In this document: one piece after another, positions 17,960-26,780 of the stretch
How positions within the stretch are numbered: position 1 is the stretch's first letter
How the letters are laid out: each line of letters starts with the position of its first letter
Assembly (NCBI RefSeq): GCF_051380735.1
Contig: NZ_JBNYXQ010000016.1
Coordinates: 1-64,000, forward strand
Direction: 5' to 3'
Length of the DNA: 64,000 nt
Source: Janthinobacterium sp051380735
Lineage (GTDB): Bacteria > Pseudomonadota > Gammaproteobacteria > Burkholderiales > Burkholderiaceae_D
Program-made: the position numbers and the translations under genes
Notes under the pieces: model-generated
What the model saw: only the letters and a program-made list of their open reading frames with translations
Database searches by the model: none
Told to the model about the DNA's origin: nothing

Positions 17960-19174
17960 ATGCCCTTGAATATCCTGCAATTTGTGCCAGAAAGCCTGCC
18001 CACCTTTCGTGCCGATGTGGCGGTGCTGTTTGGCAAATACCTGCCGCGCCACGGCGTGACATGCGATATCGTCGGCATGCCTTCGCAGCAGGCGCCGCAG
18101 GAGCAGGGCTTTCGCTCGGTGCGCACGCCGCGCTTTCACGCTGGCCGGCTGCGGCGCGAACTGGCGTATCAGGCAACGTGCGTGCGCGCCTTGTTGCAGG
18201 CGCACCGCGCCGATTGCGATGCGATCCAGGTACGCGACATGGTGCCGACCGGCTTGCTGGCGCTGCTGGTGGCGCGCCTGAAGGGCATCCCTTTCTATTA
18301 CTGGGTTTCCTATCTGATCAGCGAAGGGCGCATCGAGCGCGCGCGCGCCGATCTGGCGCGGCGCAGAACCGTGCGTAGCCTGCTGGTGCTGAGCAAGGGA
18401 CTGGTCGAGCGCTGGCTGCTGTACCGCGTGCTGCTGCCGCGCGCCGACCATGTGTTCGTGCAAAGCGAGGCCATGCTGCGCATGATGCAGCAGCGCGGCG
18501 TCGCAGCGCTGAAAATGACCGCCGTGCCGATGGGGGTCGACACGGAAGTGCTGGGCACGCAAACCATTGTGGCGCTGCGTCCCGAGGGCTGGGAAAGCGT
18601 GCCGCTGCTGGCCTACCTTGGCACGCTGGACCAGTCGCGCCAGTGCGAGCGCATGCTCGACGCCCTGCAGATCGTGCGCCGCGATGTGCCTGGCGCCTGC
18701 CTGCTGCTGATCGGTGCCTCCGATACGCCGTCCGATGTCGCTGCCTTGCTCGATTACGCACGCCGCGCCGGCCTGGCCGACCAGGTACGGGTGACCGGCT
18801 GGTTGCCGTCCAGCCAGGCGTGGCAACTGCTGGCGGGCGCCGATGTGGCCGTGTCGTATTTTCCGCGTGGCCTGCTGTTTGACGTCAGCTCGCCCACCAA
18901 GCTGCTCGAATACCTGGCCCTGCGCATGCCGGCCGTCGGCAACGACAGCCCGGACCAGGCACAAGTGCTGTCAGGCAGCGATGCGGGCTGGCTGACGGCC
19001 AGCGATCCGGCCGCGATGGCTGGCGCGATGGTCGAGATCCTGCACGACCTGCCGGCCGCGCGTGCGCGTGCGCGGGGCGGCGCCGCCTATATCGAAGCCG
19101 AGCGCAGCTACCGCGTGCTGGCCGGGGAACTGGCGGCCTGCTACCACCGCCTGGCGGGCACTGTTGCGTCGTGA
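17960..19174 (+). CDS. Family 4 glycosyltransferase
   Basis: This 404-residue GT-B fold protein has an N-terminal LNILQFVPESLPTFRADV acceptor-domain start, a PMGVDTEVL linker motif and a C-terminal GT4 domain (LLAYLGTLDQSRQCERMLDAL, with the donor-site region around SYFPRGLLFDVSSPTKLLEYLA). It presumably adds one sugar to the repeat. The ATG at 17960 gives the family N-terminus; an upstream in-frame ATG at 17873 would add a cysteine/histidine-rich leader that lacks family similarity. A 180-base gap separates it from the lyase gene. Confidence 0.8.
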   Translation: MPLNILQFVPESLPTFRADVAVLFGKYLPRHGVTCDIVGMPSQQAPQEQGFRSVRTPRFHAGRLRRELAYQATCVRALLQAHRADCDAIQVRDMVPTGLLALLVARLKGIPFYYWVSYLISEGRIERARADLARRRTVRSLLVLSKGLVERWLLYRVLLPRADHVFVQSEAMLRMMQQRGVAALKMTAVPMGVDTEVLGTQTIVALRPEGWESVPLLAYLGTLDQSRQCERMLDALQIVRRDVPGACLLLIGASDTPSDVAALLDYARRAGLADQVRVTGWLPSSQAWQLLAGADVAVSYFPRGLLFDVSSPTKLLEYLALRMPAVGNDSPDQAQVLSGSDAGWLTASDPAAMAGAMVEILHDLPAARARARGGAAYIEAERSYRVLAGELAACYHRLAGTVAS

Positions 19175-19232
19175 GCGCCAAATAAACGGTACTGCGAAGC
19201 GGTACTGCGCGCGCAATTGCAAATCTATAACA

Positions 19233-19238
19233 TATAAT
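19233..19238 (+). promoter_or_regulatory. TATAAT -10 box six bases before the next glycosyltransferase ATG
   Basis: A perfect TATAAT ends six bases before the ATG at 19245, with no Shine-Dalgarno between them and no clear -35 hexamer. If used, the mRNA would begin at or next to the start codon. Confidence 0.35.
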
Positions 19239-19244
19239 GCAAAT

Positions 19245-20339
19245 ATGACTACTGTAATGCTGCTGGGACCAGCCCTCGATGCCGTCAGCGGCGTGACAAC
19301 GCATCTGAATCAATTGTTTCATTGTTCGCTGGCGCGCGACTTTCAGCTGGTGCATTTCCAGGTGGGCAGCGAAGGGCGGCGCGAGTCGCGCCTGCACAAA
19401 CTGCTGCGCTTCGCCTGGAGCCCGTTCCAGTTCCTGCAGGCCTTGCGCGTGCAGCAGCCGCAGATCGTGCATATCAATACGTCGATGGAGCAGAAAAGTT
19501 ACTGGCGCGACCTGGCCTATTTGCTGGTGGCCAAGGCGATGGGCAAGCGTGTGCTGTACCAGGTGCATGGCGGCGCCTTGCCGCAGGTGTTTTTCCGCGG
19601 CAAACCTTTGTTGACGGGTTTGCTGCGTCGTGTGCTGCATTTGCCCGACGCGGTGGTGCTGCTGGCGCAATGCGAGTTGCGCGCCTACCGCAGTTTCGAC
19701 GCCGGCTTGCCGCTGGAGGTGATCCCGAACGCCATCGACGCTGGCGTGGACGCGGGCCAGAAGCTGCAATCGCCGCAAGCGCCGCTGTCGCTGGTGTACG
19801 TGGGGCGGCTGGCCGCAAGCAAGGGCTTGTTCGAACTGGTCGAAGCGCTGGCGCTGGCGCGCGCGGCGGGCAGCACGGCGACCCTGGCGCTGGCCGGCAG
19901 CGGCCCGGCGCAAGCGGCCTTGCGCGCGCGCGTGGCGGCCTTGCAGCTGGAGGGGCAGGTGAGCTTCCTGGGGCCGGTGTTCGGCGCGGCCAAGAACGCC
20001 TTGTGGCGCAGCGCCGATGTGTTTGGTTTTCCCACGCATCACGAAGGATTGCCGTATGCTTTGCTCGAAAGCATGGCCGCGCGCACGCCGGTGCTGATCT
20101 GCCCGGTGGGCGCGATTCCGGACGTGGTGCAAGATGGCGTGCACGGCCTGTTCGTGCCGCCGCGCGATCCGCAGGCGCTGGCCGACGCCATCGTGCGCCT
20201 CGACGGCGACCGTGCGCTGTTGCGGCGCATGGGCCAGGCCTGCCGCGAGCGCATCGACAGTCACTACGCGATCGAGCGCCTGGCCCACGATTTCCGGCGC
20301 GCCTACCGCGCCTTGCTGGCGCCGCCAGTATCCGAATAG
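19245..20339 (+). CDS. Family 4 glycosyltransferase
   Basis: This 364-residue GT-B glycosyltransferase opens with VMLLGPALDAVSGVTTHLNQ (the glycine-rich acceptor loop) and has VYVGRLAASKGLFELVEAL, LAGSGPAQAAL and the donor-binding region FGFPTHHEGLPYALLESMAA with the EX7E-like pair. It is cytoplasmic and probably membrane-associated. The ATG at 19245 matches the family start, yet no ribosome-binding site precedes it. It is followed 19 bases later by the amidotransferase gene. Confidence 0.85.
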   Translation: MTTVMLLGPALDAVSGVTTHLNQLFHCSLARDFQLVHFQVGSEGRRESRLHKLLRFAWSPFQFLQALRVQQPQIVHINTSMEQKSYWRDLAYLLVAKAMGKRVLYQVHGGALPQVFFRGKPLLTGLLRRVLHLPDAVVLLAQCELRAYRSFDAGLPLEVIPNAIDAGVDAGQKLQSPQAPLSLVYVGRLAASKGLFELVEALALARAAGSTATLALAGSGPAQAALRARVAALQLEGQVSFLGPVFGAAKNALWRSADVFGFPTHHEGLPYALLESMAARTPVLICPVGAIPDVVQDGVHGLFVPPRDPQALADAIVRLDGDRALLRRMGQACRERIDSHYAIERLAHDFRRAYRALLAPPVSE

Positions 20340-20358
20340 TTTTTTCAAGCGAGATGTT

Positions 20359-22227
20359 ATGTGCGGTATTGCCGGTCTGATCTTTCCCTCTTCCGATGCC
20401 GGCCAGCTGGCCGCGCTCGAGTCCATGGGGCGCTCCATTGCGCACCGGGGGCCCGATGACACCGGCGTGCTGCAGGCCTGCACAGCTGACGGCGCCTGGC
20501 AGGTGGGCTTGTTGCACCGGCGCTTGGCCATCATCGATATTGCCACCGGCCACCAGCCGCTGGGCAACGAGACGGGCGATGTGCAGATCATCTTCAACGG
20601 CGAAATCTATAATTACCAGCTGCTGCGCGAGCAGTTGATTGCACTGGGCCATCGTTTTCGCACCGCCTCCGATACCGAAACCATCGTCCACGCTTATCTG
20701 CAGTGGGGCGAGGACTGCGTGCGGCACTTTCGCGGCATGTTTGCCTTTGCCATCTGGGATGCGCGCATTGATCGCCTGTTCATGGCGCGCGATCCGTTCG
20801 GCAAGAAGCCGCTGTTCCTGTGGCAGCACGATGGCCGGCTCGCCTTCGGTTCGGAAATCAAGGCGCTGCTGGCCTTGCCCGGCGTGGCCGCCCGCGCCAA
20901 TGAGGAGGCGATCTGGGATTATTTCGCCTATCGCTATGCGCCCGGTCCGGCCACCCTGTTCCAGGGCATCAGGAAGCTGGCGCCCGGCTCTACCGCCACC
21001 TGGGAAAACGGCGTGCTGCGCGAGAACGTGTATTTCACGCCGCCCGACAGCCGCCCGCGCATGGTGGCCAGCTTGCCGGCCGACCCGGTCGCCACCTTTC
21101 TCGACAAGCTCGATGAGTCGGTACGCATGCGCATGATTGCCGACGTGCCGTTCGGCGCCTTTTTGTCCGGTGGTATCGATTCGTCGGCGGTGGTGGCGCT
21201 GATGTCGCGCCATGCGGGCGTGCCGGTGAAAACTTTTTCGGTGGGCTTCAAGGAGGGCGGTTTCAGCGAACTGGCGTATGCGGCCGATATTGCGCGCCAG
21301 TTTTCCACCGATCACCATGAACTGGAAGTCTCGGTCGATCAGGTGATCGCGTTGTTGCCCGAGCTGGTGCGCTTTCGCGACGCCCCGGTGGCCGAGCCGT
21401 CCGATATTCCCATCTATTTGCTGGCCAGGGAGGCGCGCAAGACGGTCAAGATGGTGCTGACGGGCGAGGGCGCCGATGAAATCCTCGGGGGCTACCCCAA
21501 GCATGTGTATGAGCGCCATGCGAGCAGTTACCAGCAATTGCCGGGGGTATTGCGGCGCGGCCTGATCGAACCGGCCATCGGCGCCTTGCCCTATCGTTTT
21601 CGCCGCGCCAAGACGGCCATCGTCAACCTGGGCCTGGAAGCGTTCGACGAACGCATGCCGCGCTGGTTCGGCATGATGTCGGACCAGGAACGGGCGCGCC
21701 TGGTGGCGATGCCGGCGCCGGTGCGCATGCGCGAGCCGGGTCTTGGCTGTGGCGGCAGCGACAACAGCGCGCTGCGCCGCATCCTGTGCTTCGACCAGAA
21801 AAGCTGGCTGCCCGACAATCTGCTCGAACGTGGCGACCGCATGACCATGGCCGCCTCGCTCGAAGCGCGCATGCCCTTCATGGACCATGAACTGGCCGCC
21901 TATGTAGCCAGCCTGCCCGACGACTACCGCGTGCGCGGGCGCACCACCAAGTGGATCTTGCGCGTGGCGATGAAGCAGTTGCTGCCGCCAGCGATACTGG
22001 AACGGCCGAAGGTGGGTTTCCGCGTGCCCGTCAATGAATGGTTCCGTGGCCCCATGAAAGATTATCTGTATGAACACCTGACGGGCGCCTCGTCGTGCAC
22101 GCGCCACTACTACCATGCGCAAGCGCTGCAGCAGGTGCTGGCCGAGCACGTGCAAGGGCGGCAAAACCACGAAAAGCTGCTGTGGAGCTTGCTGACCCTG
22201 GAAATCTGGCATCGCCAGTATCTGTGA
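20359..22227 (+). CDS. Asparagine-synthase-like glutamine amidotransferase
   Basis: This 622-residue class II amidotransferase is complete. The nucleophile Cys2 (MCGIAGLIF) is exposed after Met removal, the glutaminase domain includes HRGPDD and FNGEIYN, and the synthetase domain contains the PP-loop SGGIDSS near residue 270 and GEGADEILGGYPKH. Homologues in exosortase and O-antigen loci are thought or shown to amidate sugar carboxylates rather than make asparagine. The placement among glycosyltransferases, close to algD, supports uronic-acid amidation here. Free asparagine synthesis is the alternative. Confidence 0.85.
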   Translation: MCGIAGLIFPSSDAGQLAALESMGRSIAHRGPDDTGVLQACTADGAWQVGLLHRRLAIIDIATGHQPLGNETGDVQIIFNGEIYNYQLLREQLIALGHRFRTASDTETIVHAYLQWGEDCVRHFRGMFAFAIWDARIDRLFMARDPFGKKPLFLWQHDGRLAFGSEIKALLALPGVAARANEEAIWDYFAYRYAPGPATLFQGIRKLAPGSTATWENGVLRENVYFTPPDSRPRMVASLPADPVATFLDKLDESVRMRMIADVPFGAFLSGGIDSSAVVALMSRHAGVPVKTFSVGFKEGGFSELAYAADIARQFSTDHHELEVSVDQVIALLPELVRFRDAPVAEPSDIPIYLLAREARKTVKMVLTGEGADEILGGYPKHVYERHASSYQQLPGVLRRGLIEPAIGALPYRFRRAKTAIVNLGLEAFDERMPRWFGMMSDQERARLVAMPAPVRMREPGLGCGGSDNSALRRILCFDQKSWLPDNLLERGDRMTMAASLEARMPFMDHELAAYVASLPDDYRVRGRTTKWILRVAMKQLLPPAILERPKVGFRVPVNEWFRGPMKDYLYEHLTGASSCTRHYYHAQALQQVLAEHVQGRQNHEKLLWSLLTLEIWHRQYL

Positions 22228-22236
22228 GCGCACACC

Positions 22237-24231
22237 ATGCTGGCTAATTTGTCCTGGAAACTGAACCGTTTGCGCGCCATGGGGGCGCTTGAGGTTGCGC
22301 ACCGCGTGCGCGACGCGGTGCAGCAGCGGCTGCAGGCGCGCGGCATCGGCCTGGCCCACGTGCCGCCGCCGGCGTCCCTTGGCCGCTTCGGCCAACCGTG
22401 GCTGGGCTTGCCCGCCGACCCGGCGCCGCACCTGGCGGCGGCCGAGCGCATCCTGGCCGGGCGCTTCGATGTGTTTGCGCTGCGCGATGTCGAGCTTGGT
22501 TTTCCGCCCGAGTGGAACCGCGATCCGAAGACCGGCATCGTGGCCCCGCTGACCTTTGGCAAGACCCTCAATTACCGCGACGAAACGATGGTGGGCGATA
22601 TCAAATGCCTGTGGGAACCGAACCGCCACCTGTGTATCGCCGACCTGGCGATGGCGTATCGCCTCAGTGGCGACATGCGCCATGCGCAGGGCGTGCGGAC
22701 CTTGCTGGAATCGTGGTGGCAGCAGTGCCCGTATCCGCTCGGGGCCAACTGGAGCAGCGCGCTGGAACTGGCGCTGCGCCTGGTCAGCTGGTCGCATGCC
22801 TGGCAGTTGCTGGGCGGCGCCGGCAGCGTGCTGTTCCAGGGGCCTGACGGCCAGGCATTTTTGCAGCGCTGGCTGGCCAGTATCTACCAGCATTGCCATT
22901 TTATTGCCGGCCATTTTTCGCGCCACTCGTCGGCCAACAACCATCTGTTTGGTGAACTGACGGGCTTGCATGTGGCGGCGCTGACCTGGCCCTGCTGGCC
23001 TGACAGCGCAGCCTGGCTCGCGCAGACCGAGCGCGAACTGGAGCAGCAGGCCATGCTGCAAAATGGCCCGGACGGCGTCAACCGCGAACAGGCGATTTAT
23101 TACCAGCATACGGTGGCCGACGAAATGCTGTTGTGCGTGCTGGCTGGCCGCGCCAATGGCCGGCCCCGCTCGGCTGCCTTTTTGCAGCGGCTGGAACGCA
23201 TGCTGGAATTTATCGCCGCCATGATGAACGTGGCCGGCGAGGTGCCGATGATCGGCGACGCCGACGACGCGCAGCTGGCCAACTGGGACAAGTCGCCCGG
23301 CGCCAATATTTACCGGTCTTTGCTGGCCAGCGGCGCGGCGCTGTTCGGGCGCGCCGACTTCAGCTTCAAGGCGGGCCGGTTTGACGACAAGAGCGCCTGG
23401 CTGATGGGGCCTGCCGGCCGGCAGGCTTTCGACGCCTTGCCGGTCGTAACGCAAACAAGCTTGCCGCGCAGTTTCGCCGAAGGCGGTTATTTCATTATGG
23501 GCGCGCGCCTGGACAAGCCCACCGAAGTGCGCCTGATCGCGGATGCCGGTGCGCTGGGCTACCTGGGCATTGCCGCCCACGGCCATGCCGATGCGCTGGC
23601 CTTGAGCCTGTCGGTGGCGGGGCAGGCGGTGCTGGTCGACCCGGGTACCTACGCCTATCACACGCAGCAACAGTGGCGCGATTATTTCCGTGGCACCAGT
23701 GCGCACAACACGCTGCGTATCGATGGCCGGGACCAGTCTGTATCGGGCGGCAACTTTTTGTGGCTGCGCAAGGCCAGGGCGCAATGCCTGGCCTGGCGAG
23801 ACGATGAGGCAGGCCAGTTCTGGAGCGCCAGCCATGACGGCTATATGGCCCTGCCGGACCCGGTATTACACCGGCGCGAGGTCAGCGTGGCGCCCGATGC
23901 CGCGCGCATCGTGGTCGATGATGTGCTTGAGTGCAAAGGCACGCATGAGGTGGAACTGTTCTGGCATGTCGATCCGCAATGTCAGGTCACGCTGGCCGGC
24001 AAGGTGCTGCAGGTGCGCGGCAAGGCTTTTTCACTGGAGATGCATTTGCCCGATGTGCCCGGCGCCACGATGGCGCTGGTGCGCGGCAGCGAGCAGCCGG
24101 TGCTGGGCTGGATCTCGCATCGCTTTGATGAAAAACAGGCTGCGCCCACTTTCGCCTGGCGCGCGCGGCTGGGCGGCGGTGCCAGGCTGCGCACCACATT
24201 ACACTTGATGACAGCTGATCTGAAAAAATGA
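22237..24231 (+). CDS. Heparinase II/III family (alginate-lyase-like) protein
   Basis: This 664-residue protein has an N-terminal helical toroid domain (SWKLNRLRAMGALEVAHRV; YPLGANWSSALELALRLVS; SRHSSANNHLFGEL) and a C-terminal heparinase II/III beta-sandwich (AAHGHADALALSLSVAGQ; GTSAHNTLRIDGRDQS). The Asn-His and Tyr-rich elements used in beta-elimination appear conserved. Unlike the first lyase-like gene, no signal peptide is visible, so export by another route or a cytoplasmic role is possible. The coding order amidotransferase-lyase-algD has gaps of only 9 and 12 bases, suggesting co-transcription. Confidence 0.8.
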   Translation: MLANLSWKLNRLRAMGALEVAHRVRDAVQQRLQARGIGLAHVPPPASLGRFGQPWLGLPADPAPHLAAAERILAGRFDVFALRDVELGFPPEWNRDPKTGIVAPLTFGKTLNYRDETMVGDIKCLWEPNRHLCIADLAMAYRLSGDMRHAQGVRTLLESWWQQCPYPLGANWSSALELALRLVSWSHAWQLLGGAGSVLFQGPDGQAFLQRWLASIYQHCHFIAGHFSRHSSANNHLFGELTGLHVAALTWPCWPDSAAWLAQTERELEQQAMLQNGPDGVNREQAIYYQHTVADEMLLCVLAGRANGRPRSAAFLQRLERMLEFIAAMMNVAGEVPMIGDADDAQLANWDKSPGANIYRSLLASGAALFGRADFSFKAGRFDDKSAWLMGPAGRQAFDALPVVTQTSLPRSFAEGGYFIMGARLDKPTEVRLIADAGALGYLGIAAHGHADALALSLSVAGQAVLVDPGTYAYHTQQQWRDYFRGTSAHNTLRIDGRDQSVSGGNFLWLRKARAQCLAWRDDEAGQFWSASHDGYMALPDPVLHRREVSVAPDAARIVVDDVLECKGTHEVELFWHVDPQCQVTLAGKVLQVRGKAFSLEMHLPDVPGATMALVRGSEQPVLGWISHRFDEKQAAPTFAWRARLGGGARLRTTLHLMTADLKK

Positions 24232-24243
24232 ACGAGGAAAAAC

Positions 24244-25554
24244 ATGAAAATTAGTATCTTTGGCCTGGGTTATGTGGGCGCCGTCTCTGCCGGTTGCCTG
24301 GCTACCGACGGCCACGAAGTGATCGGCGTCGACCCGAACAGGACCAAGGTCGACCTGATCAACCAGGGCAGCACGCCGATCATTGAAAAAGATATCGGCG
24401 AGATGATCGCCGCCACCGTGAAAAGCGGCCATCTGCGCGCCACGGCGGACGTGCGCGACGCCGTGTTCGGTTCCGACATGTCGCTCATTTGCGTCGGCAC
24501 GCCATCACAGCTGAACGGCAACCTTGACCTCAGCCATGTGCGCAAGGTTTGCCAGGAAATCGGCGCGGCGATCGCCGAAAAAGACACTTTCCACGTGGTC
24601 GTCGCGCGCTCGACCATGCTGCCCGGCTCGATGCGTTCGCTGGTGATTCCAACCCTGGAAGCGGCCTCGGGCAAGGTGGCCGGCGTCGATTTTGGCGTCT
24701 GCAACAATCCGGAATTCCTGCGCGAAGGCACGGCCGTCCACGATTACTACCATCCACCGAAGACGGTGATCGGCGAGTCCGATGAAAAGGCCGGCACCCT
24801 GCTGGTACAGCTGTATGAAAAGATGGACGCGCCGCTGGTGCGCACCGATGTGGAAACGGCCGAGATGGTCAAGTACACCGACAATACCTGGCATGCGGTG
24901 AAAGTGGCGTTTGCCAACGAGATCGGCAATATCTGCAAGGCGGTCGGCATCGACGGCCACAAGGTGATGGACATTTTCTGCCAGGATACCAAGCTGAACC
25001 TGTCACCGTATTACATGAAGCCGGGCTTCGCCTTTGGCGGCTCCTGCCTGCCGAAAGACGTGCGTGCACTGACCTACAAGGCGCGCACGCTGGACCTGGA
25101 CTTGCCGCTGCTCAACTCGATCCTGCCGTCGAACCAGAAGCAGGTGGAAAAAGGCATCAAGATGATCACCGACAAGGGCGCGCGCAAGGTGGGTATTCTG
25201 GGTTTCTCGTTCAAGGCCGGCACCGACGACCTGCGCGAGTCGCCGCTGGTCGACGTGATCGAATACCTGCTGGGCAAGGGCTATGAGCTGAAACTGTACG
25301 ACAAGAACGTCAACCTGGCCGCGCTGACCGGCGCCAACCAGGACTACATCCTCAACCATATCCCGCACATCTCCAAATTGATGGTGACCAGCATGCAGGA
25401 CGTGCTCGATTTTGCCGACACCATCGTGATCGGCAACAGCGCGGCCGAATTCAACACCGTGCCGGCCAGCCTCAAGCCGCACCAGTATCTGGTTGACCTG
25501 GTACGCATCAGCAAGGAACAAAGTGGAGACAATTATGACGGCATCTGCTGGTAA
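24244..25554 (+). CDS. algD: GDP-mannose 6-dehydrogenase (AlgD)
   Basis: This 436-residue NAD-dependent dehydrogenase would perform the four-electron oxidation of GDP-mannose to GDP-mannuronate. Evidence is the Rossmann GLGYVG at residues 7-12, the catalytic block GGSCLPKD with Cys268 (the same number as in Pseudomonas AlgD), and strong co-linearity with AlgD, for example CVGTPSQLNG, NPEFLREGTAVHDY and YYMKPGFAFGG. UDP-glucose dehydrogenases share the fold, but these blocks and the adjacent manC favour GDP-mannose. Its end overlaps the next glycosyltransferase start by 20 bases. Confidence 0.87.
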   Translation: MKISIFGLGYVGAVSAGCLATDGHEVIGVDPNRTKVDLINQGSTPIIEKDIGEMIAATVKSGHLRATADVRDAVFGSDMSLICVGTPSQLNGNLDLSHVRKVCQEIGAAIAEKDTFHVVVARSTMLPGSMRSLVIPTLEAASGKVAGVDFGVCNNPEFLREGTAVHDYYHPPKTVIGESDEKAGTLLVQLYEKMDAPLVRTDVETAEMVKYTDNTWHAVKVAFANEIGNICKAVGIDGHKVMDIFCQDTKLNLSPYYMKPGFAFGGSCLPKDVRALTYKARTLDLDLPLLNSILPSNQKQVEKGIKMITDKGARKVGILGFSFKAGTDDLRESPLVDVIEYLLGKGYELKLYDKNVNLAALTGANQDYILNHIPHISKLMVTSMQDVLDFADTIVIGNSAAEFNTVPASLKPHQYLVDLVRISKEQSGDNYDGICW

Positions 25555-26764
25555 GGCGCGCCGGGTATTGATCCTGGTGGAGAACCTGCCGTCGCCGTTC
25601 GACCGGCGCGTGTGGCAGGAAGCGACCACGCTGCATGCGAACGGCTATGAGGTGTCGATTATCTGCCCTACCGGCAAGGGCTATGAAGCGCGCTACGAAG
25701 CCATCGACGGCATCCATATCTACCGCTACCATCTGCCGCTGGAAGCCGAAGGCGCCAAGGGTTACCTGGTGGAATACTCGCTGGCGCTGTTCCACACCTT
25801 CCGCCTGGCCTGGAAAGTGCATTTCGCACGCGGCTTCGATGTGATTCACGCCTGCAATCCACCCGACCTGCTGTTTTTGATCGGCGGCTTTTTCAAGCTG
25901 ACCATGGGCAAGCGTTTTTTGTTCGACCACCACGACATCAACCCGGAACTGTACGAGGCCAAGTTCGGCCGGCGCGACTTTTTCTACAAGTTGATGGTGT
26001 TGTTCGAGCGCTGGTCGTTCAAGAGCGCCGACGTGTCGATCGCCACCAACGAATCGTACAAGAAGATCGCCATCGAGCGCGGCGGCATGAAACCCGAAGA
26101 CGTGTATGTGGTGCGCAGCGGTCCCAAGCTGGATCGCTTGCGCGTGCTGCCGCCAGTGCCCGCACTGAAAAAAGGCCGCGCTTATCTGGTTGGCTATGTC
26201 GGCGTGATGGGCGCCCAGGAAGGCATCGACCTGTTGCTGCAGGCGGCCCGGTACATTGTGCAGACGCTGGGGCGCCATGACGTGCAGTTCGGCCTGGTCG
26301 GCGGCGGCACGTCGCTCGAGCAGATGAAACAGATGGCGCAGGACATGGGCATCGCCGATTACGTGACGTTTACCGGGCGCGTGCCGGACCAGCAGTTGCT
26401 GGAAATGCTCAACACGGCCGATGTGTGCGTCAATCCCGACGTGGCCAACGACATGAACGACAAGTCGACCATGAACAAGATTATGGAATATATGGCGCTG
26501 GGCAAACCGATCGTGCAGTTCGACCTGGTCGAGGGCAAGGTATCGGCCCGGGAAGCGTCGCTGTATGCGCTGAAGAACGACCCCGTCGACATGGCGCGCA
26601 AGATCGTCGAACTGCTCGACGACCCGGTGCGGCGTGAACAGATGGGTGCATTTGGCCGCCACCGCGTGGTCAACGAGCTGGAATGGGAGTATGAGGCGCC
26701 TAAATTGCTGGCTGCCTACGCGCGCCTGTTTCCCGCCGCGCCGGCAATGCAAGCGAACCAATAA
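25535..26764 (+). CDS. Family 4 glycosyltransferase
   Basis: This 409-residue GT-B glycosyltransferase has ENLPSPFDRRVWQEATTL near the N-terminus, HACNPPDLLF and FDHHDINPEL in the acceptor domain, and a C-terminal GT4 domain (VGYVGVMGAQEGIDLLLQAA; CVNPDVANDMNDKSTMNKIMEY). It sits between algD and manC and overlaps algD, so GDP-mannuronate or GDP-mannose is a reasonable donor guess, but this is inferred only from position. The ATG at 25535 is preceded by GTGGAGA. Confidence 0.82.
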   Translation: MTASAGKARRVLILVENLPSPFDRRVWQEATTLHANGYEVSIICPTGKGYEARYEAIDGIHIYRYHLPLEAEGAKGYLVEYSLALFHTFRLAWKVHFARGFDVIHACNPPDLLFLIGGFFKLTMGKRFLFDHHDINPELYEAKFGRRDFFYKLMVLFERWSFKSADVSIATNESYKKIAIERGGMKPEDVYVVRSGPKLDRLRVLPPVPALKKGRAYLVGYVGVMGAQEGIDLLLQAARYIVQTLGRHDVQFGLVGGGTSLEQMKQMAQDMGIADYVTFTGRVPDQQLLEMLNTADVCVNPDVANDMNDKSTMNKIMEYMALGKPIVQFDLVEGKVSAREASLYALKNDPVDMARKIVELLDDPVRREQMGAFGRHRVVNELEWEYEAPKLLAAYARLFPAAPAMQANQ

Positions 26765-26780
26765 GATCGGGAGAAAAGCC

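Noticed and set aside
15887..18964. Long minus-strand frame opposite the secreted lyase and first GT4
   Set aside because: His/Arg/Gln-rich shadow composition, no start signals and intact conserved genes on the other strand.
19474..23835. Very long open frame on the minus strand opposite the glycosyltransferase, amidotransferase and lyase genes
   Set aside because: It lacks recognisable domains and covers conserved plus-strand enzymes; GC-rich genes commonly leave open antisense frames.
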